Counted from the stretch's first letter, positions 26,675 to 35,798 are shown. The stretch: DNA of 64,000 bases from Companilactobacillus baiquanensis (GCF_003946605.1 NZ_RHOQ01000003.1:1-64000); one strand, 5' to 3'. Notes: a model not told the origin generated them from the letters alone. Numbers and translations: made by a program.

Positions 26675-26837
26675 GGTCACAGATAAATTTTCCTGCCATG
26701 GGACCGGTTCAAGCCTCGGTCTTGAACCTCATATTTGAGCTTTACAAAGTTCGTAAATCTCAAATATGTCTGTTATCTAAGGGTGGAAATTCGCCACCCT
26801 AAGATAACTTTCACGGCTGGAAAATTTATCTGTGACC
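26675..26837 (+). repeat. CLR cloverleaf repeat, copy 2
   Basis: Outer stem GGTCACAGATAAATTTTCC / GGAAAATTTATCTGTGACC. Hairpin 1: GGTTCAAG/CTTGAACC. Hairpin 2: CATATTTGAG-C-TTTAC / GTAAA-T-CTCAAATATG. Hairpin 3: GTTATCT-aa-GGGTGG / CCACCC-ta-AGATAAC. The right outer arm runs into six Ts. Confidence 0.88.
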
Positions 26838-26963
26838 TTTTTTTCTACCTCTTTTTTTATTTTTGTGTAATTAGTTTAGATGCTGAATTAGTTTTCTATA
26901 CAGTTTAGTATCTGATTATTTCCAGAATTAAACAGTGGATATTAAAAATACAGATCCAACTAA

Positions 26964-27138
26964 GCCGGAGATTTTTGGTAATGGAACCAGTTGTGAGTGT
27001 GGAGTTGAACGGTGGTTTTCCGTTCTTACTCCACGGACGACTTTTAAGATTTGCGTTAGCAAAGCTTAAAAGCGAGTTTTCAGACCTCGGCTGAAAACGG
27101 TCCACACAACAGGTGGAATTACCAAAAATCGGAGGCGG
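26964..27138 (-). repeat. CLR cloverleaf repeat, copy 3 (reverse)
   Basis: The reverse complement nearly equals copy 1 in all three hairpins, but its outermost arms are different (GATTTTTGGTAAT / ATTACCAAAAATC). It is the only copy not oriented with a neighbouring upstream gene. Copies 1 and 3 are inverted around pepO, about 2.6 kb apart. Confidence 0.88.
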
Positions 27139-27239
27139 CACCCTCCCACCAACTCAAACAAAATTTGTTCTTGACAGAAAATACCTAATCATGAGAAAAT
27201 CAAACTCCTGTGTTTAGAAAGGGATAAGGAGGGGATTTT

Positions 27240-28499
27240 TTGACAGAGGAAGTATTTGCGATTCCTAATTGGCGTCGTAATATTAATATCTTTTTATTAG
27301 GTCAGTTTTTCTCAGGTATTACTAGCATGGTGGTGCAATATGCAATTATCTGGTATTTGACCAAACAAACTGGATCAGCTACTATTTTGAGCTTTGCTAC
27401 TCTTCTAGGAATGCTGCCAATGGTTTTGTTGAGTCCATTAATTGGACCATTTGTTGATCGAACTAACAAAAAAGTTTTACTGATCGTGCCTGATATTGTT
27501 GCCGCAGTGATCGCAATTATTTTAGCGGTCGTAGGAATGGTTAATAAAGATTTTCCACTATGGTTGATTTTTGTTTCACTATTGATGCGCTCGATTGCTC
27601 AAACTTTTCAAATGCCGACGATCCAGTCGATAGTACCTACCATGGTACCTGCAAAAGAAGTAACTAGAATGAATGGACAATTAGGGATGATCCAGTCGGC
27701 TAATATGATCATTGCGCCGGCTTTAGGAGCATTCTTATTTTCAATAGTTCCAATCACAATGTTGATTTTATTAGATGTCGTTGGAGCAATTATTGGAGTA
27801 ACAATTATTTTGTTTGTCAAAATTCCTGAACATCCTGTTTTTGATGAAAAGATAAATATTTTATCTGATGTTAAATTTGGTCTGAATCAATTAAGGAATA
27901 ATAAGGGACTTTGGTATATCACTTTAATGGGAATGGTATTTACTCTATTGTTCATGCCAGCGGCTAGTTTGTATCCATTGATGACTATGTCGTACTTTAA
28001 AGGTACAGTTGCTCAAGCTGGTATTATTGAGGTTGTTTATTCAGGTGGTATGTTTGCTGGAGGGGCTGTTATCGGGTTTTTAGGGAATTGGTCTGATCGT
28101 ATGAAACCAATTTTGTTATCAATGCTGATTATGGGGATCGCTTTTGGTGCTAGCGGCTTTTTACCGGGAAATCAAAAGGGCTTTATCTGGTTCATCGTTT
28201 TAAATACGATTGCTGGAATGGCAACTCCATTTTTTAATACTTTACTGATGGCTATGATTCAACAAAGTTATCCACCTGAAAATTTGGGCCGAGTGTTAGG
28301 GATATTGAATTCTTTAATGAGTATTGCTGGACCGGTGGGACTTATTTTTGCCGGACCTTTAGCAGATAAAATTGGAGTTAATATGTTATTTGTTATTGGA
28401 GGCGTTGGTACATTATTATGCGGGTTATTCACGTTCTTAGTACCGGCAACTCGTAATGTTGATAAATTGCTTCAAGAAAGCATTAAAGCTGAAGATTAA
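27240..28499 (+). CDS. MFS transporter (macrolide-efflux-like)
   Basis: A 419-residue major facilitator with about 12 membrane segments. The N-terminal NWRRNINIFLLGQFFSGITSMVVQYAIIWYLTKQTGSA and the loop GPFVDRTNKKVLLIVPD resemble the MefA/drug-efflux branch (proton-driven export). TTG start with AAGGAGGGG five bases upstream. Drug specificity cannot be read from sequence. It is a single gene with its own terminator. Confidence 0.85.
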   Translation: MTEEVFAIPNWRRNINIFLLGQFFSGITSMVVQYAIIWYLTKQTGSATILSFATLLGMLPMVLLSPLIGPFVDRTNKKVLLIVPDIVAAVIAIILAVVGMVNKDFPLWLIFVSLLMRSIAQTFQMPTIQSIVPTMVPAKEVTRMNGQLGMIQSANMIIAPALGAFLFSIVPITMLILLDVVGAIIGVTIILFVKIPEHPVFDEKINILSDVKFGLNQLRNNKGLWYITLMGMVFTLLFMPAASLYPLMTMSYFKGTVAQAGIIEVVYSGGMFAGGAVIGFLGNWSDRMKPILLSMLIMGIAFGASGFLPGNQKGFIWFIVLNTIAGMATPFFNTLLMAMIQQSYPPENLGRVLGILNSLMSIAGPVGLIFAGPLADKIGVNMLFVIGGVGTLLCGLFTFLVPATRNVDKLLQESIKAED

Positions 28500-28532
28500 A
28501 AAATGCTATAATAATTATGATATTTTAAAATT

Positions 28533-28564
28533 AAAGGTTGTGACGACTAGTCCAGCCTTTTTTT
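28533..28564 (+). terminator. Terminator of the MFS gene
   Basis: AAAGGTTGTGAC pairs imperfectly with GTCCAGCCTTT; seven Ts follow. Confidence 0.65.
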
Positions 28565-28583
28565 GTTAAGTTAGGTGGATAAC

Positions 28584-29285
28584 ATGGCATATATTGAAGT
28601 GAAAAATGAGTTTAAAAGATACCAAATGGGAGAAACCGAGATTGTCGCCAATAATGATTTATCTTTTGAAGTGGAAAAAGGTAAGTTAACTGTAATTTTG
28701 GGACCTAGTGGTGCAGGAAAATCAACGGTTTTAAATATATTAGGGGGAATGGATTCTCCTAGTGATGGGGAAATTATCATTGATGGAACTGATATTGGAA
28801 AATTTTCTGAACGTCAATTGACGGAATATCGCCGTAATGATGTCGGCTTTGTTTTTCAATTTTATAATTTGATCCCTAATTTAACTACTAAGGAAAATGT
28901 GGAGCTGGCTTCAGCAATTGTTGATGACGCACTAGATCCAGTTACGGTTTTAAACCAAGTAGGATTGAGTGATCGAATCGATAACTTTCCGTCACAATTA
29001 TCTGGTGGTGAACAACAACGTGTTGCTATTGCGCGTGCTTTGGCTAAAAATCCTAAATTGTTATTGTGCGATGAACCAACAGGTGCGCTTGATTATGAAA
29101 CTGGTAAGCAAGTTTTAACTTTATTACAAGATGCTAGTCATAAAGATAATAAGACGGTCATTATTATTACTCATAATTCAGCTTTAGCAAGTATGGCTGA
29201 TAGAATTATCCGGATCAACGATGCGAAGGTTCGTTCAGTTGAAGATAATAAAAATCCTAAACCTGTCCAAGACATAGAATGGTAG
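28584..29285 (+). CDS. ABC transporter ATP-binding protein (MacB/LolD-like)
   Basis: A 233-residue ATPase. Walker A GPSGAGKS (about 38), Q-loop [12 protein letters not shown], signature LSGGEQQR (about 140) and Walker [12 protein letters not shown] are complete. The sequence belongs to the MacB/FtsE-like type that works with FtsX-domain permeases. The start ATG 28584 has AGGTGG upstream. It ends ten bases before its permease gene. Confidence 0.93.
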   Translation: MAYIEVKNEFKRYQMGETEIVANNDLSFEVEKGKLTVILGPSGAGKSTVLNILGGMDSPSDGEIIIDGTDIGKFSERQLTEYRRNDVGFVFQFYNLIPNLTTKENVELASAIVDDALDPVTVLNQVGLSDRIDNFPSQLSGGEQQRVAIARALAKNPKLLLCDEPTGALDYETGKQVLTLLQDASHKDNKTVIIITHNSALASMADRIIRINDAKVRSVEDNKNPKPVQDIEW

Positions 29286-29294
29286 GTGTCGAAA

Positions 29295-31856
29295 ATGAAA
29301 CCTTTAACTAAAAATATGTGGCGTGATATTGGTAAATCTAAGGGACGCTTTATCGCTATTATCTTGATCATCATGCTTGGTGTCTTGATTTTTGTCGGTG
29401 TTAAAGCTGCCGGACCTAGTTTAAATGATTCTTTAAATAAGACAGTCGTTGAAAATAAATTGTCTGATATTCAAATGAATTCAACGACAGGTTTTACCAA
29501 GAAGGATCTTAAAATAGCTTCTATTAAAGATGCTAAAGTAGAAGCTGCGAAATACAAACAAGTTGTTGGTGGTAAAGGATTAGCGGTTTCTTTATATGGG
29601 TATGATAAAAAAAACGATCAAAATAATTTGATCGTTCGCAGTGGTCGTTTACCTAGAAAAGATAACGAAATCATTTTGGATCAGCAGGCGCAGACTAAAT
29701 ATAATTATAAAATAGGTCAGAAATTTACTTTTAATAAATCTGCTGATTTGAAAAAGCGTTCTTATAAAATTGTTGGTTTTGCTAGTTCACCACAATATAT
29801 TGAAAATGAGTCTCGTGGATCAAGCAATGTAGGCGATGGCACTGTCCGTTTATTTGCTTATGTTCCTAATAATCAAATGAATTTAAAAGTGGCAACACAG
29901 CTCAATATTCGTTTTAAAAATCTTCAAAATAAGAATACCTTTAGTGATAGTTATAAAGATGCTGTTAATTCTAAAAAGACTATTTTAGAAGATAAATTTA
30001 AGAAACGTGCTAAAGATAGAAGCGCCGATCTTTATAATGATTCTAAATCAGTTTTAGAACAGCAACAGGAAAAATTAAATACGGCCAAAAGTCAGCTTAC
30101 TTTAGCTCAAGCTTCAGGGATGGACGTTAGTTCACAATTGAATAAATTGAATCTTCAAGAACAAAAATTAAATTCAGCTCTACAAAATTTAAAGAAGCAG
30201 ACTAAAACAAGTTATATTTTCCAAACTAGAGAAGATCTGCCAGGATTTTCGGCATATGGTGAAAGTTCTGATCGAATTGCAGCTATTGCCAACGTTTTCC
30301 CAGTCTTTTTCTTCCTAATTGCGGCGTTGATCACTTTCACGACTGTAACTAGAATGATCGAAGAAGCTAGAAGTCAAATTGGAACTTTTAAAGCCTTGGG
30401 ATATACAAAGTGGGAAATATCTAAAAATTATTTTTACTATGCTTTGACCGCTGGATTGATTGGAACGATACTTGGTGCGGTTATTGGTAACGTTAGCCTG
30501 CCGAGAATCGTCTTAGCATTGTATAAGCAGTACATTCCTTTGACATGGGATGTTAAATTTCAGTGGATCACTGCCTCATTAGCATTGTTATTCTCTTTAT
30601 TAGCAACAGTCGGTGCGGCAATGATCGTTGTTCGACAAGAGTTATCAGAAGGACCTTCAGCGTTGATGCGTCCCAAAGCTCCAAAGTCGGCTAAAAAGAT
30701 TTTACTAGAAAGAATCAAACCTTTTTGGAATCGTCTAAGTTTCAATCGGAAAGTCAGTTATCGAAATCTTTTTAGATTTAAATCAAGAATGTTTATGACC
30801 ATTATCGGTATAGCTGGGGGAACGGCTTTGATTTTGACTGGTTTTGGTATTCAGAATTCTATTGGAGCTAGTGGCACTCGCCAATATGGAGAAATTTTTG
30901 ATTATCAAGCGGTTGTTAAAACTAATAATCTGAATAAAACTTTAAAAGTCCTGCAGGATAATAAACAATATCAAAGCAGTGCTGCGATTCATGCGACAAC
31001 CGGGAAAGTCTATCATTCAGGAAAACAAGTAAACGATGTAAATTTTTATACACCTGAAAATAAGGATTTTTCTAAATATATTCATTTAAAAGATGGAACT
31101 AATAAGACTTTGAAATTGAAAAATGATCAGGTTATTTTAACTAAAAAAATGGCGACTGTTTTAGATGTTAAAGCAGGTGACAGTATTAAAGTTAAAACAA
31201 CTGGAAAAACTCATTCCATCAAAGTTTCAGCTATAACAGAAAACTTTGTTGGCCACTTTTTATACCTTAATAAGTCAACGTATCAAAGTATGTTTGGCAA
31301 ACAGCCGAAGTCAAATACTCTCTTACTTCATTTGGACAAACAGACATCTGATCAGAGAAATAGTTTGGCCAATGCTTTATTAAAAAAAGGTAAAGCCCTA
31401 GGAACTAGTTATACTTATGACCAACAATCGACAATTTCAAAAATGACTTCATCACTAAATCCCATTATTCTGATTTTCATTTTGTTGTCAGGAATTTTAT
31501 CTTTTGTTGTTTTATATAATTTAACTAATATTAATGTTTCTGAACGTATCAGAGAATTATCGACTATCAAAGTTTTAGGATTTTATGATAAAGAAGTAAC
31601 GATGTATATTGTGCGTGAGAATATTGTTTTGACAATTTTAGGAATCATTGTGGGCTACGGGGTAGGTAATTTATTGACCGCCTATATTCTCAATCAGGCT
31701 TCTACTGAACTAGTCATCTTTCCTCTGACTATTCATTTAACAGGATATGTAGTTGCCACGGTATTAATGATTATTTTTACGGTCATTGTTATGTTGATAA
31801 CTCACAAAAAATTACAACATATCGATATGATCGGAGCACTCAAGTCGTCAGAATAG
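29295..31856 (+). CDS. ABC transporter permease with FtsX domains
   Basis: An 853-residue protein with an N-terminal membrane helix (RFIAIILIIMLGVLIFVGV), a large extracytoplasmic region with a coiled-coil section (about 235-300), an FtsX domain (about 335-455), a second anchor (about 495-520), another extracytoplasmic domain, and a C-terminal FtsX domain (about 725-850). This large two-FtsX architecture is common in Firmicutes and often has a role in antimicrobial peptide resistance or mechanotransmission. I use ATG 29295 (AGGTG upstream). The substrate is unknown. Confidence 0.9.
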   Translation: MKPLTKNMWRDIGKSKGRFIAIILIIMLGVLIFVGVKAAGPSLNDSLNKTVVENKLSDIQMNSTTGFTKKDLKIASIKDAKVEAAKYKQVVGGKGLAVSLYGYDKKNDQNNLIVRSGRLPRKDNEIILDQQAQTKYNYKIGQKFTFNKSADLKKRSYKIVGFASSPQYIENESRGSSNVGDGTVRLFAYVPNNQMNLKVATQLNIRFKNLQNKNTFSDSYKDAVNSKKTILEDKFKKRAKDRSADLYNDSKSVLEQQQEKLNTAKSQLTLAQASGMDVSSQLNKLNLQEQKLNSALQNLKKQTKTSYIFQTREDLPGFSAYGESSDRIAAIANVFPVFFFLIAALITFTTVTRMIEEARSQIGTFKALGYTKWEISKNYFYYALTAGLIGTILGAVIGNVSLPRIVLALYKQYIPLTWDVKFQWITASLALLFSLLATVGAAMIVVRQELSEGPSALMRPKAPKSAKKILLERIKPFWNRLSFNRKVSYRNLFRFKSRMFMTIIGIAGGTALILTGFGIQNSIGASGTRQYGEIFDYQAVVKTNNLNKTLKVLQDNKQYQSSAAIHATTGKVYHSGKQVNDVNFYTPENKDFSKYIHLKDGTNKTLKLKNDQVILTKKMATVLDVKAGDSIKVKTTGKTHSIKVSAITENFVGHFLYLNKSTYQSMFGKQPKSNTLLLHLDKQTSDQRNSLANALLKKGKALGTSYTYDQQSTISKMTSSLNPIILIFILLSGILSFVVLYNLTNINVSERIRELSTIKVLGFYDKEVTMYIVRENIVLTILGIIVGYGVGNLLTAYILNQASTELVIFPLTIHLTGYVVATVLMIIFTVIVMLITHKKLQHIDMIGALKSSE

Positions 31857-31868
31857 GAAGTTATTAAA

Positions 31869-32570
31869 ATGAAATTAACTAATAAAAAAATTCTTATAGT
31901 TGGTGGCACTTCAGGATTTGGCAAACAAGTGGCACTGGATGCTAAAAAATTAGATGCTAAAGTTACGGTTATTGGACATGATTTTGATAGGACTAAAAAA
32001 TTTGCAGAAGAAACGGATATTGCGGGCATTGCGTTGAATGCTCAAAATAAATCTGACTTAGAAAACTTTTTTGATGATAAAAATTTTGACCATATCGTTT
32101 CTACTCTTGGAGGTGCCATGGGAGGCGGATTTTTGGATAGTTCTATGGAATTGATCAGAAAGACGATCGAAGATAAGTTCTTCGCCAATTTACAATTGGT
32201 AAAAATTGCTGCCAAACACTTAAATAAGTCAGGTTCAATGATTTTAACTTCAGGATCTGGTGGTCATCCTTACGACGCATCGGGTGCAATTATTGGCAAT
32301 CAGGCAATTAATACGTTAGTGGCCGGATTAGGTGTCGAATTAGCTCCTGATAAAAGGATCAACGCCGTTTCACCAACCTGGACCCCAACTGGATTGTGGC
32401 GTGATATGTCTAGTGAAGCTGTGCAAAAACAAGTCAGTGACTTTTCTAGTGGTGTGCCTTTGAAACGTGTTGCTACGATCGAAGAAGTCGCTAGTGCTTA
32501 TCTTTACTTGATGCAAAATGATTTTGTTACGGGACAAGTTTTACGGGTCGATGGTGGTGTTGATTTGTAA
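31869..32570 (+). CDS. SDR family oxidoreductase
   Basis: A 233-residue short-chain dehydrogenase with an early Rossmann motif GGTSGFGKQ (TGxxxGxG variant). The middle has STLGGAMGGG where NNAG is usual. The Tyr-x-x-x-Lys catalytic pair is not obvious: the expected position reads YDASGAIIGNQAINT, so the lysine is replaced by Asn. It may be catalytically altered or bind other partners. The gene starts 12 bases after the ABC permease gene. Confidence 0.78.
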   Translation: MKLTNKKILIVGGTSGFGKQVALDAKKLDAKVTVIGHDFDRTKKFAEETDIAGIALNAQNKSDLENFFDDKNFDHIVSTLGGAMGGGFLDSSMELIRKTIEDKFFANLQLVKIAAKHLNKSGSMILTSGSGGHPYDASGAIIGNQAINTLVAGLGVELAPDKRINAVSPTWTPTGLWRDMSSEAVQKQVSDFSSGVPLKRVATIEEVASAYLYLMQNDFVTGQVLRVDGGVDL

Positions 32571-32580
32571 TTAGTGTTAA

Positions 32581-32600
32581 ACTTAAAGCCAACTTTAATT
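32581..32600. promoter_or_regulatory. Candidate MerR operator, copy 1 (before merR)
   Basis: ACTTAAAGCC/AACTTTAATT shares CTTAAAGNNAACTTTAA with the perfect palindrome before the cupin gene. It lies 16 bases before the merR start, overlapping the leader. No 19-bp-spacer promoter is evident here, so the action may be repression. Confidence 0.5.
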
Positions 32601-32616
32601 AAGAAGAGGCACTTTT

Positions 32617-33051
32617 ATGGATACAAAAATAGAAAAGAAATATCGGATCGGTGATTTTGCTGAATTAACTGGTTTGAGTAGTCCAACTTTGAGATATTAC
32701 GAAAAAGAAGGTTTGATCAGTCCGCATCGTACTGAAAATGGATTACGCTACTATACTGACCAAGATGCTAGCTGGATAAAATTTTTACTTCATTTGAAGA
32801 GTACGGGGATGACGATCGAGCAATTAAAACAATACGTTGTTTGGCGTGCTGAAGGTGATTCGACGATCGACAAACGTGTTGCCTTGTTGGAAGATGTTAG
32901 AAATAATTTTGAAAAAGAATTTGAGAACTTACAAAATAGTTGGACGATTTTGAACGATAAATTGGATTGGTACAAAGGCAAGGTTAACGGACATATCGAG
33001 GATAGCGAGAGCTTTGCCGCGTATTTGAAAAGATTGAATCATCATGAATAG
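32617..33051 (+). CDS. MerR family transcriptional regulator
   Basis: A 144-residue regulator. Residues 7-75 are the winged helix domain (YRIGDFAELTGLSSPTLRYYEKEGLISPHRTENGLRYYT), followed by a dimerisation helix. There is no Cys cluster, so it is not a metal sensor; it resembles the AdhR/NmlR-like group that senses electrophiles or unknown effectors. It precedes the cupin and SDR genes, whose promoter contains a matching palindrome. Confidence 0.92.
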   Translation: MDTKIEKKYRIGDFAELTGLSSPTLRYYEKEGLISPHRTENGLRYYTDQDASWIKFLLHLKSTGMTIEQLKQYVVWRAEGDSTIDKRVALLEDVRNNFEKEFENLQNSWTILNDKLDWYKGKVNGHIEDSESFAAYLKRLNHHE

Positions 33052-33064
33052 AGATGCCATCTAC

Positions 33065-33224
33065 AATTAAAAAAGGAAACAGCCTGCTGTGGGACCGAGT
33101 TGATCCTAGGTATCAACTCTCGATTTTAAGCTTCGCAAAGTGCGCGAATCTTAAAATACGTCCTGTGGAGTAAGCGATGAATCGCTAACTCCACTATCAC
33201 TGCTGGCTGTTTCCTTTTTTAATT
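33065..33224 (+). repeat. CLR cloverleaf repeat, copy 4
   Basis: Outer stem AAAAAAGGAAACAGCC / GGCTGTTTCCTTTTTT, so the right arm is itself a T-run and the element can serve as merR terminator. Hairpin 1: GAGTTGAT/ATCAACTC. Hairpin 2: ATTTTAAG-C-TTCGC / GCGAA-T-CTTAAAAT. Hairpin 3: GTGGAGT-aa-GCGAT / ATCGC-ta-ACTCCAC. Confidence 0.9.
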
Positions 33225-33266
33225 TCCGATTAGTTTGGGTATTTCAAAAAAATTTCAAAAAACTCC

Positions 33267-33297
33267 TTGCCTTAAAGTTAACTTTAAGGTGTTTAAT
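33267..33297 (+). promoter_or_regulatory. MerR-type promoter of the cupin-SDR operon
   Basis: TTGCCT (33267-33272) and TTTAAT (33292-33297) are separated by 19 bases, the over-long spacer typical of MerR-activated promoters. The spacer region contains the perfect 20-bp palindrome CCTTAAAGTT/AACTTTAAGG (33270-33289). This fits activation by the adjacent MerR protein. Confidence 0.75.
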
Positions 33298-33339
33298 GAA
33301 TCTCGTAATCAATTAGACGAGAAAAAGGAAGTATATATA

Positions 33340-33756
33340 ATGGCAAAATTTGAAGAATTAAAAAATGAAGGTGTATTTCCAGTTGGAGATAAAAATGAAG
33401 CCTATGCCAAGTATTTTATTGGTCAAAGTTATTTAAAGAATCTTGTACCATCAGACGATAACATCGATGTTAATGTCGGTAATGTCACTTTTGAACCGGG
33501 ATGCCGCAATGATTGGCATATTCATCATGATGGATTCCAAATTCTTTTGGTAACAGGTGGCGAAGGTTGGTACCAGGAGGAAGGTAAGCCGGCACAATTA
33601 TTGAAACAAGGCGATGTAGTCGCAATTCATGATGGTGTTAAACATTGGCATGGTGCAACTAAGGATAGCTGGTTTAGTCATGTTGCTATTACAAAAGGTA
33701 CATCAGAATGGTTAGAAAAAGTTACAGATGAAGAATACGATAAATTAGGTAAATAG
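33340..33756 (+). CDS. Cupin domain-containing protein
   Basis: A 138-residue single-domain cupin. Metal-binding motifs: WHIHHDGFQILLVTGGEGWY (His-x-His ... ) and the second motif HDGVKHWHGA, near residues 65-85 and 105-112. I start at ATG 33340 (AAAAAGGAAG upstream); the upstream frame runs through the MerR operator. The family is related to carboxymuconolactone/quercetin-type cupins of unknown reaction. It forms an operon with the following SDR. Confidence 0.9.
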   Translation: MAKFEELKNEGVFPVGDKNEAYAKYFIGQSYLKNLVPSDDNIDVNVGNVTFEPGCRNDWHIHHDGFQILLVTGGEGWYQEEGKPAQLLKQGDVVAIHDGVKHWHGATKDSWFSHVAITKGTSEWLEKVTDEEYDKLGK

Positions 33757-33765
33757 GAGAAATAT

Positions 33766-34509
33766 ATGACAGTCGAAAATAAGGTAGTAGTAATTACAGG
33801 TGCATCATCAGGTATTGGTGAAGCAACCGCAAAACTTTTAGCAAGTAATGGTGCTAAGGTGGTTCTTGGTGCTAGACGTGAAGAAAAATTAAGTAAAATA
33901 GTAAAAGATATTGAAGCAGATGGCGGAGAGGCTGCCTATCAAGTAACTGATGTTCGTGATCCAGAAGAAGTTAAGTCTTTAGTTCAATTGGCAAAAGACA
34001 AATTCGGTACGTTAGATGTAATCTTTAATAATGCTGGAATTATGCCAACTTCACCGATCAGTGCTTTACATACGGATGAATGGAATGACATGATCGATAT
34101 TAATTTAAAAGGTGTCTTGAATGGTGTTGCTGCTGTAATGCCAGACTTTGTTGCACAAAAACATGGTCATATTATTACAACTTCATCAGTTGCTGGTATT
34201 AAGAGTTTTCCAGGAGCAGGTGTTTATGGAGCAACTAAGTTTGCTGTAAGAAATTTGATGGAAGTCATTAGAACGGAAAGTGCTCAAGAAGGTACAAATA
34301 TTAGAACTTCAACACTTTATCCAGCTGCTATCAATACGGAATTACTTCATACGATCACTGATAAAGATGCCAAAAAAGGTATGGATGCTTTGTATGATCA
34401 AGTTGGTATTGCTCCAATTTCAATTGCTAGGGTTGTAAACTTTGCAATCGATCAACCAGAAGAAGTTAATGTTAACGAATTTACTATCTATCCAACAAAA
34501 CAAGCTTAA
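33766..34509 (+). CDS. SDR family NAD(P)-dependent oxidoreductase
   Basis: A 247-residue classical short-chain dehydrogenase: TGASSGIG (about 12-19), NNAG (about 90), Ser of TTSSVAG (about 140) and YGATK (Tyr and Lys, about 154-158). It reduces a carbonyl or oxidises an alcohol; the substrate is unknown. Unlike the SDR at 31869 it has the complete catalytic set. It starts nine bases after the cupin gene and is likely induced by MerR. Confidence 0.93.
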   Translation: MTVENKVVVITGASSGIGEATAKLLASNGAKVVLGARREEKLSKIVKDIEADGGEAAYQVTDVRDPEEVKSLVQLAKDKFGTLDVIFNNAGIMPTSPISALHTDEWNDMIDINLKGVLNGVAAVMPDFVAQKHGHIITTSSVAGIKSFPGAGVYGATKFAVRNLMEVIRTESAQEGTNIRTSTLYPAAINTELLHTITDKDAKKGMDALYDQVGIAPISIARVVNFAIDQPEEVNVNEFTIYPTKQA

Positions 34510-34516
34510 AGGTTCC

Positions 34517-34625
34517 GCCACTGAACATGAAGAAATTCTGTCTGCTGTGGGACCGAGTTGATCCAAGGTATCAACTCTCGATTTTGAAATTCACAGCTGA
34601 CAGATTTATTCATACTCAGTGGCTA
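34517..34625 (+). repeat. CLR cloverleaf repeat, copy 5 (internal deletion)
   Basis: Outer stem GCCACTGAACATGAAG... pairs with ...ATTCATACTCAGTGGC, and CTGTC/GACAG nearer the centre. Hairpin 1 is intact (GAGTTGAT/ATCAACTC), and the text after it begins as hairpin 2 (CTCGATTTTGAA), but hairpins 2 and 3 are missing. The right outer arm follows directly. A natural deletion derivative. Confidence 0.85.
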
Positions 34626-34711
34626 AATAGCATGATATAAGACGAATATGGACTACTTACTAGGGATATGAATAATTGCCTACTTTAAATGGTTCATCAT
34701 ATCTTTTACAC

Positions 34712-34768
34712 AAAAAAATGGATTCAACTAAATCTTTCAGATTTATGTTGGATCCATTTTGTTTTTTT
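34712..34768. terminator. Terminator between SDR and EamA genes (convergent)
   Basis: AAAAATGGATTCAAC pairs with GTTGGATCCATTTT and an inner TAAATCT/AGATTTA stem; T-runs on both sides, so it serves both directions. Confidence 0.85.
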
Positions 34769-34781
34769 TGTTATATGTCAA

Positions 34782-35699
34782 CTACGGGTGAACCTTATCA
34801 TGCCGACGAACGAATAATTGTTTAGGCAATGCCTGTAAGAAGGTAATGGCTAATATTAAAAGGGCGCCAACAATTTCTGCAGGTCCTACATGAGTGTTCA
34901 AAATCGTAACTGCCAAAATAGTTGCAGTTAATGGTTCAAATGCACTCAACATACCAGTTGTTGTGGCGGTTAAGTAATTTAGGCTTTGTAGATAGAATAA
35001 ATAAGAGAACATTGTTCCGCCGGTAATTATGAAAATAATGGCGATCCAAGATGTCAGATTTAAACTAGGTACTTGATTAAGATGTGCGACTGGGGCGAAG
35101 ACTATTCCGCCAAGTAACATTGACCAGCCAGTAACTATTCGAGCGTCGAATTTTTTTAACAGTTCTCTGGGCAAAAGTGTATAGGAAGCTTGACTAAGTC
35201 CAGACCCAACTCCCCACAAAACTGCTAAAGGTGAAAGTGCTAATTGGTTCATATGACCATGTGTTACTAATAAATATGTTCCCAGCAGTGCTAAAAAGAT
35301 TGAAACGATATCGATCCTTCTGGGCATATGCATTTGTCGGATCGATAAATATATGATTATGAATAGTGGTCCTAAGAACTGTAGAACAGTTGCGGTTGGA
35401 GCATTTCCATATTTTATCGCCATGAAGTATGTGTATTGTGCTGGCAACATTCCCAAAAGTCCAAAACATAATAGCTGGAAAATATATCGTGGGCGTTTTA
35501 ATATTTTGAAGATTTCTGATTTCATGCTGACACCACACCAGACGATCAGTAAAAATCCAGCGACGATCAATCTTAATCCAACTAGCCAGTGTGTTGATAT
35601 TCGTTGCGTGTTAAATAAGTATTGCGCTACACTGCCCGAGATCCCCCATAAGAATGGACCAGCAATAGCGTAAAAGAATCCCTTTTGTTTATTAGACAT
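34782..35699 (-). CDS. DMT family transporter (EamA, 10 TM)
   Basis: A 305-residue drug/metabolite transporter with two EamA repeats of five helices each. GPFLWGISGSVAQYLF opens the first, and SALEP-like LSAFEPLTATILAVTIL marks the end of the second, as usual. Likely an exporter of amino acids or metabolites; the substrate is unknown. The upstream gap holds the divergent start region of the ABC genes. Confidence 0.9.
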   Translation of the reverse strand: MSNKQKGFFYAIAGPFLWGISGSVAQYLFNTQRISTHWLVGLRLIVAGFLLIVWCGVSMKSEIFKILKRPRYIFQLLCFGLLGMLPAQYTYFMAIKYGNAPTATVLQFLGPLFIIIYLSIRQMHMPRRIDIVSIFLALLGTYLLVTHGHMNQLALSPLAVLWGVGSGLSQASYTLLPRELLKKFDARIVTGWSMLLGGIVFAPVAHLNQVPSLNLTSWIAIIFIITGGTMFSYLFYLQSLNYLTATTTGMLSAFEPLTATILAVTILNTHVGPAEIVGALLILAITFLQALPKQLFVRRHDKVHP

Positions 35700-35798
35700 T
35701 TTTATATCCCCCGAACAACAAAATAAATATTACCACATTATTAGGTGAAAAAAAGGATATACGATACACTTAAAAAAGATTATAAAGAGGGGGTTCTT

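Noticed and set aside
35353..35673. 106-codon open frame opposite the EamA transporter gene
   Set aside because: Antisense to a clear membrane-protein gene; such genes often leave open reverse frames. No SD, no recognisable motif.
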